Assembly (NCBI GenBank): GCA_035301245.1
Contig: DATGUS010000072.1
Span: forward strand, 62,001 to 126,000
Direction: 5' to 3'
Source: Alloiococcus sp035301245
GTDB lineage: Bacteria; Bacillota; Bacilli; Lactobacillales; Carnobacteriaceae_A
DNA length: 64,000 bases
Part shown: piece by piece, positions 62,044 through 64,000 of the stretch
Position numbering within the stretch: the stretch's first letter is position 1
Layout: every line of letters begins with the position of its first letter
Made by a program: the position numbers and the translations under genes
Notes under the pieces: model-generated
The model's database searches: none
Told to the model about the DNA's origin: nothing
Seen by the model: the letters and a program-made list of their open reading frames with translations, nothing else

Positions 62044-62289
62044 TTAGGAGGCTGCTAAAAACCAAATAAACATAATAAGTACACCCATTAGGATTATAAC
62101 TACTTGAATAATGAATGAATATTTATTTAGCTTATAAATTAAAGCTGAATCTGCTCCTTTTTTCAGTGCCACTTTTCCAAGAATCCAACCTATTGGAAAT
62201 AGGATCAAACCTGAGGAAGATGCCCAACCAAGTATCAAACAAAGCCAAGCAATGATGACAATGAATTGGTCTCTTTTATTTTTTTCCAT
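62044..62289 (-). CDS. Small two-span membrane protein
   Basis: An 81-residue protein I do not recognise. It has a charged N terminus (MEKNKRDQ), a hydrophobic stretch at about 8-36 containing WLCLILGWASSSGLILFPIGWILG, a basic loop (KVALKKGADSALIYKLNKY), and a second span at about 56-80. A strong AAGGAGG lies before the ATG, supporting expression. It lies between the esterase-like gene and yhaM, where the Bacillus yhaL region is, but the sequence does not resemble YhaL. Confidence 0.65.
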   Translation of the reverse strand: MEKNKRDQFIVIIAWLCLILGWASSSGLILFPIGWILGKVALKKGADSALIYKLNKYSFIIQVVIILMGVLIMFIWFLAAS

Positions 62290-62489
62290 AAATTTGTCCT
62301 CCTTTTTGGAGTTCTCTTATAAAATACACATAGTTATGAAGTTTGTGCTGAAACTATCTGCCCATTAGTGACGTATTATTTAATATACTCATTAATAAAT
62401 CACTTTTTATTTTATAAACTTTCTTTTGACAATTCATAAACTTGTTCTACCTGTATAGTTTAAGTATATCACGGAGGTACTATTATATA

Positions 62490-63434
62490 TTATTTGGATT
62501 TTTTATAAAAACTACGGTTATCCATTGCCCATATCTTAGTTGAGAATTCACCAGGAACAGTTTTTTCAAGTTCATTAGTCATCATGTTCATCTTTGCATC
62601 GATTAAATCAATCTGATGTAAGACCTCAGCTTCTTTGATACTTGGTTTTACTGGTGAGCCATATTCCAATAACCCATGATGAGAGAGCACCGTATGTCTC
62701 AGTAACAACACATCTTCATCAGTTTCGTCGATTGACAATTCCATACAAGCTTTTAATATTTCATCATTAATGATGACGATGTGCCCGATAAGCTTCCCTT
62801 CCGTCGTATATTGCGTTGCGGTTGGCCCAGAAAGCTCTATAACTTTACCAATATCATGCAAAATCAATCCGCCATATAAAAGTGATTTATTTAAGCTGGG
62901 ATAAATCTCAGCTAATGATTGAGCAATTTTCAGCATCGAAACCGTATGATATGCTAGTCCACCATAAAAAGCATGGTGATTTGATTTTGCAGCTGGAAAC
63001 TCAAAAAAGTCATGCTGATATTTATTCAATATATGCCGCACAATACGATTTATGTTGGGACTTTTAATCGTTAAAATGGTTTGATTTAATATAGCCACCA
63101 TTTCATCCTTTTTCATTGGTGCTCGTTCAATATAAAGTGCCTTATTATCTGGTTCTCCTTCTTTAGCTAAACGGAGTGATTCGATCCTCAACTGAGGTGT
63201 GCCTTTGTATTCTTCACGTTTACCAACTAGAAAAACAACTTTACCTTCTTCAAATGTTTTTAATTGTTCAGGCGTTGAATTCCATAAGTTACCACTCATT
63301 TCACCACTCGTATCTTGAAATGTAAAAGCTATGAATGTTTTTCCGGTACGAGTCTGTCTTTCGGTTGCACTTTTAATTAATAAAAATATCTCAACAGATT
63401 CATTCAGTTCATAATCAAATAATTCCTTTTTCAT
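62490..63434 (-). CDS. yhaM: 3'-5' exoribonuclease YhaM
   Basis: A 314-residue nuclease with an N-terminal OB fold (FLLIKSATERQTRTGKTFIAFTFQDTSGEMSGNLWN) and an HD domain (HHAFYGGLAYHTVSML; YGGLILHDIGKVIEL; LRHTVLSHHG). YhaM trims RNA 3' ends with manganese in Gram-positives. Length is normal. It follows the yhaN-like gene by 17 bases, the Bacillus order. Confidence 0.95.
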   Translation of the reverse strand: MKKELFDYELNESVEIFLLIKSATERQTRTGKTFIAFTFQDTSGEMSGNLWNSTPEQLKTFEEGKVVFLVGKREEYKGTPQLRIESLRLAKEGEPDNKALYIERAPMKKDEMVAILNQTILTIKSPNINRIVRHILNKYQHDFFEFPAAKSNHHAFYGGLAYHTVSMLKIAQSLAEIYPSLNKSLLYGGLILHDIGKVIELSGPTATQYTTEGKLIGHIVIINDEILKACMELSIDETDEDVLLLRHTVLSHHGLLEYGSPVKPSIKEAEVLHQIDLIDAKMNMMTNELEKTVPGEFSTKIWAMDNRSFYKKSK

Positions 63435-63451
63435 GGCTATTAATCCTCTCT

Positions 63452-64000
63452 TTAAAGATATGTGATTTGTTCGTCTTTAAAACGATTTAATAGTTGTTTA
63501 TCAAAAGTAAAGAACAACACTTGAGTTACTTGACTAATTTCTTCTAATATATCATACATGATTGATTTTCGAACAGAATCTAAATTCACAAAACTATCAT
63601 CAATTAATATAGGCAGTGAGATTTCTTTCGCTTGAAGCTGTATCACTGATAATCTCAGCGCCGCATAGAGAGGTTCCGATGTCCCTCTGGATAATTCATT
63701 AACTCTAAAGCGTTCTTGGTTACTAGTAACGACTTGAATTCGATTATTCTTTAATTCGATTGCAGTATATTTTCCTTCAGTTAATCGGTTAAAATAATCT
63801 GTCGCTAAGTTTAAAATTTTCGGCAACTGTTCTTTAGTATGTTCTTTTAACGTCAATGTAATGAGATCAGACCCCGCTTTGTTCACTAGCCATTCTTCAA
63901 TTAACCCATCAATTTTGCTGACTTGGTTTTCATATTGTTGTCTTTTCAGTGCGTAATCTTTACCTTCTTCAAGCTCTCTTAACTCCATTATTGTAGTAGC
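63452..64000 (-). CDS. yhaN: YhaN-like SMC/AAA ATPase (5' end outside window)
   Basis: The C-terminal 182 residues of a larger protein; the frame stays open to the window edge. Visible are a coiled segment, TLKEHTKEQLPKILNLATDYFNRLTEGKY, the ABC/SMC-like signature NELSRGTSEPLYAALRLSVIQL, Walker B LPILIDDSFVNLD and the H-loop region VLFFTFDKQLL. This is the ATPase head of a YhaN/RecF-SMC-type protein, normally paired with the YhaO nuclease. The internal ATG at 63988 is not a true start. Confidence 0.85.
   Translation of the reverse strand, partial: ATTIMELRELEEGKDYALKRQQYENQVSKIDGLIEEWLVNKAGSDLITLTLKEHTKEQLPKILNLATDYFNRLTEGKYTAIELKNNRIQVVTSNQERFRVNELSRGTSEPLYAALRLSVIQLQAKEISLPILIDDSFVNLDSVRKSIMYDILEEISQVTQVLFFTFDKQLLNRFKDEQITYL

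Overview
The window looks like chromosomal core DNA of a low-GC Gram-positive bacterium of the order Lactobacillales. The reasons are the AT-rich sequence, strong AGGAGG ribosome binding sites, a T-box in front of thrS, CtsR boxes in front of clpE, RelQ, the MecA/Spx/SpxH set, EcsAB, and gene orders shared with Bacillus and enterococci. Carnobacteriaceae or Aerococcaceae is my guess; the sequence alone does not settle the family. No tRNA, rRNA, CRISPR array, insertion sequence or prophage was seen.

Layout. Positions 1-10831 (minus strand) hold the division and cell wall cluster mraZ-rsmH-ftsL-pbp-mraY-murD-murG-divIB-ftsA-ftsZ; ftsZ is cut by the left edge. Upstream lie a DUF3397 gene, rpmF, yceD, tmcAL and the yqe cluster (yqeM, rsfS, yqeK, nadD, yhbY, yqeH, yqeG, ykuJ-like; 11283-18366). 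ptsHI follows, then divergent clpE with two CtsR boxes, convergent prfC, and a GNAT gene. From 25372 to 36508 there is a version of the Bacillus spx-to-yjbO neighbourhood: rluD-like, nadK, relQ, yjbK, spxH, pepF, coiA, mecA and spx, with a vanY-capA lipoprotein pair inserted and lplA upstream. From 36748 to 50587 there is rplT-rpmI-infC with an L20-type leader, thrS with a T-box, an inserted ABC transporter with an unusual leader, and then dnaI-dnaB-nrdR-coaE-mutM and polA. From 50988 to 56666 there is murC, an SftA-N-like gene, ytpR, an M42 peptidase, a PepSY gene, trmB and a ytmP-like gene. The right end holds ecsAB, hit, yhaH-like, prsA, an esterase-like gene, a small membrane gene, yhaM and a truncated yhaN-like gene.

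How the genes work together. Three themes recur: septal wall synthesis; translation and ribosome maturation (yqeH, yhbY, rsfS, rpmF, IF3/L35/L20, thrS, trmB, tmcAL, prfC); and proteolysis with stress control (clpE, mecA, spx, spxH, relQ, prsA, ecsAB).

The most interesting unexplained element is the 43092-43485 leader of the TrpX-type ABC transporter. It has a consensus-like promoter and a well-initiated 22-codon ORF ending in a Phe/Tyr-rich run. After these come a series of mutually exclusive stems, including a 10-bp antiterminator pairing, and a terminator. It has no T-box motif. It reads like a ribosome-mediated aromatic amino acid attenuator, which is uncommon in Firmicutes. Other notable points are an Spx with Ser replacing the first redox Cys, a non-AUG infC start, a 10-bp-periodic MraZ operator, a perfect 19-nt palindrome before the mutM operon, and a stand-alone SftA N-terminal-like protein.
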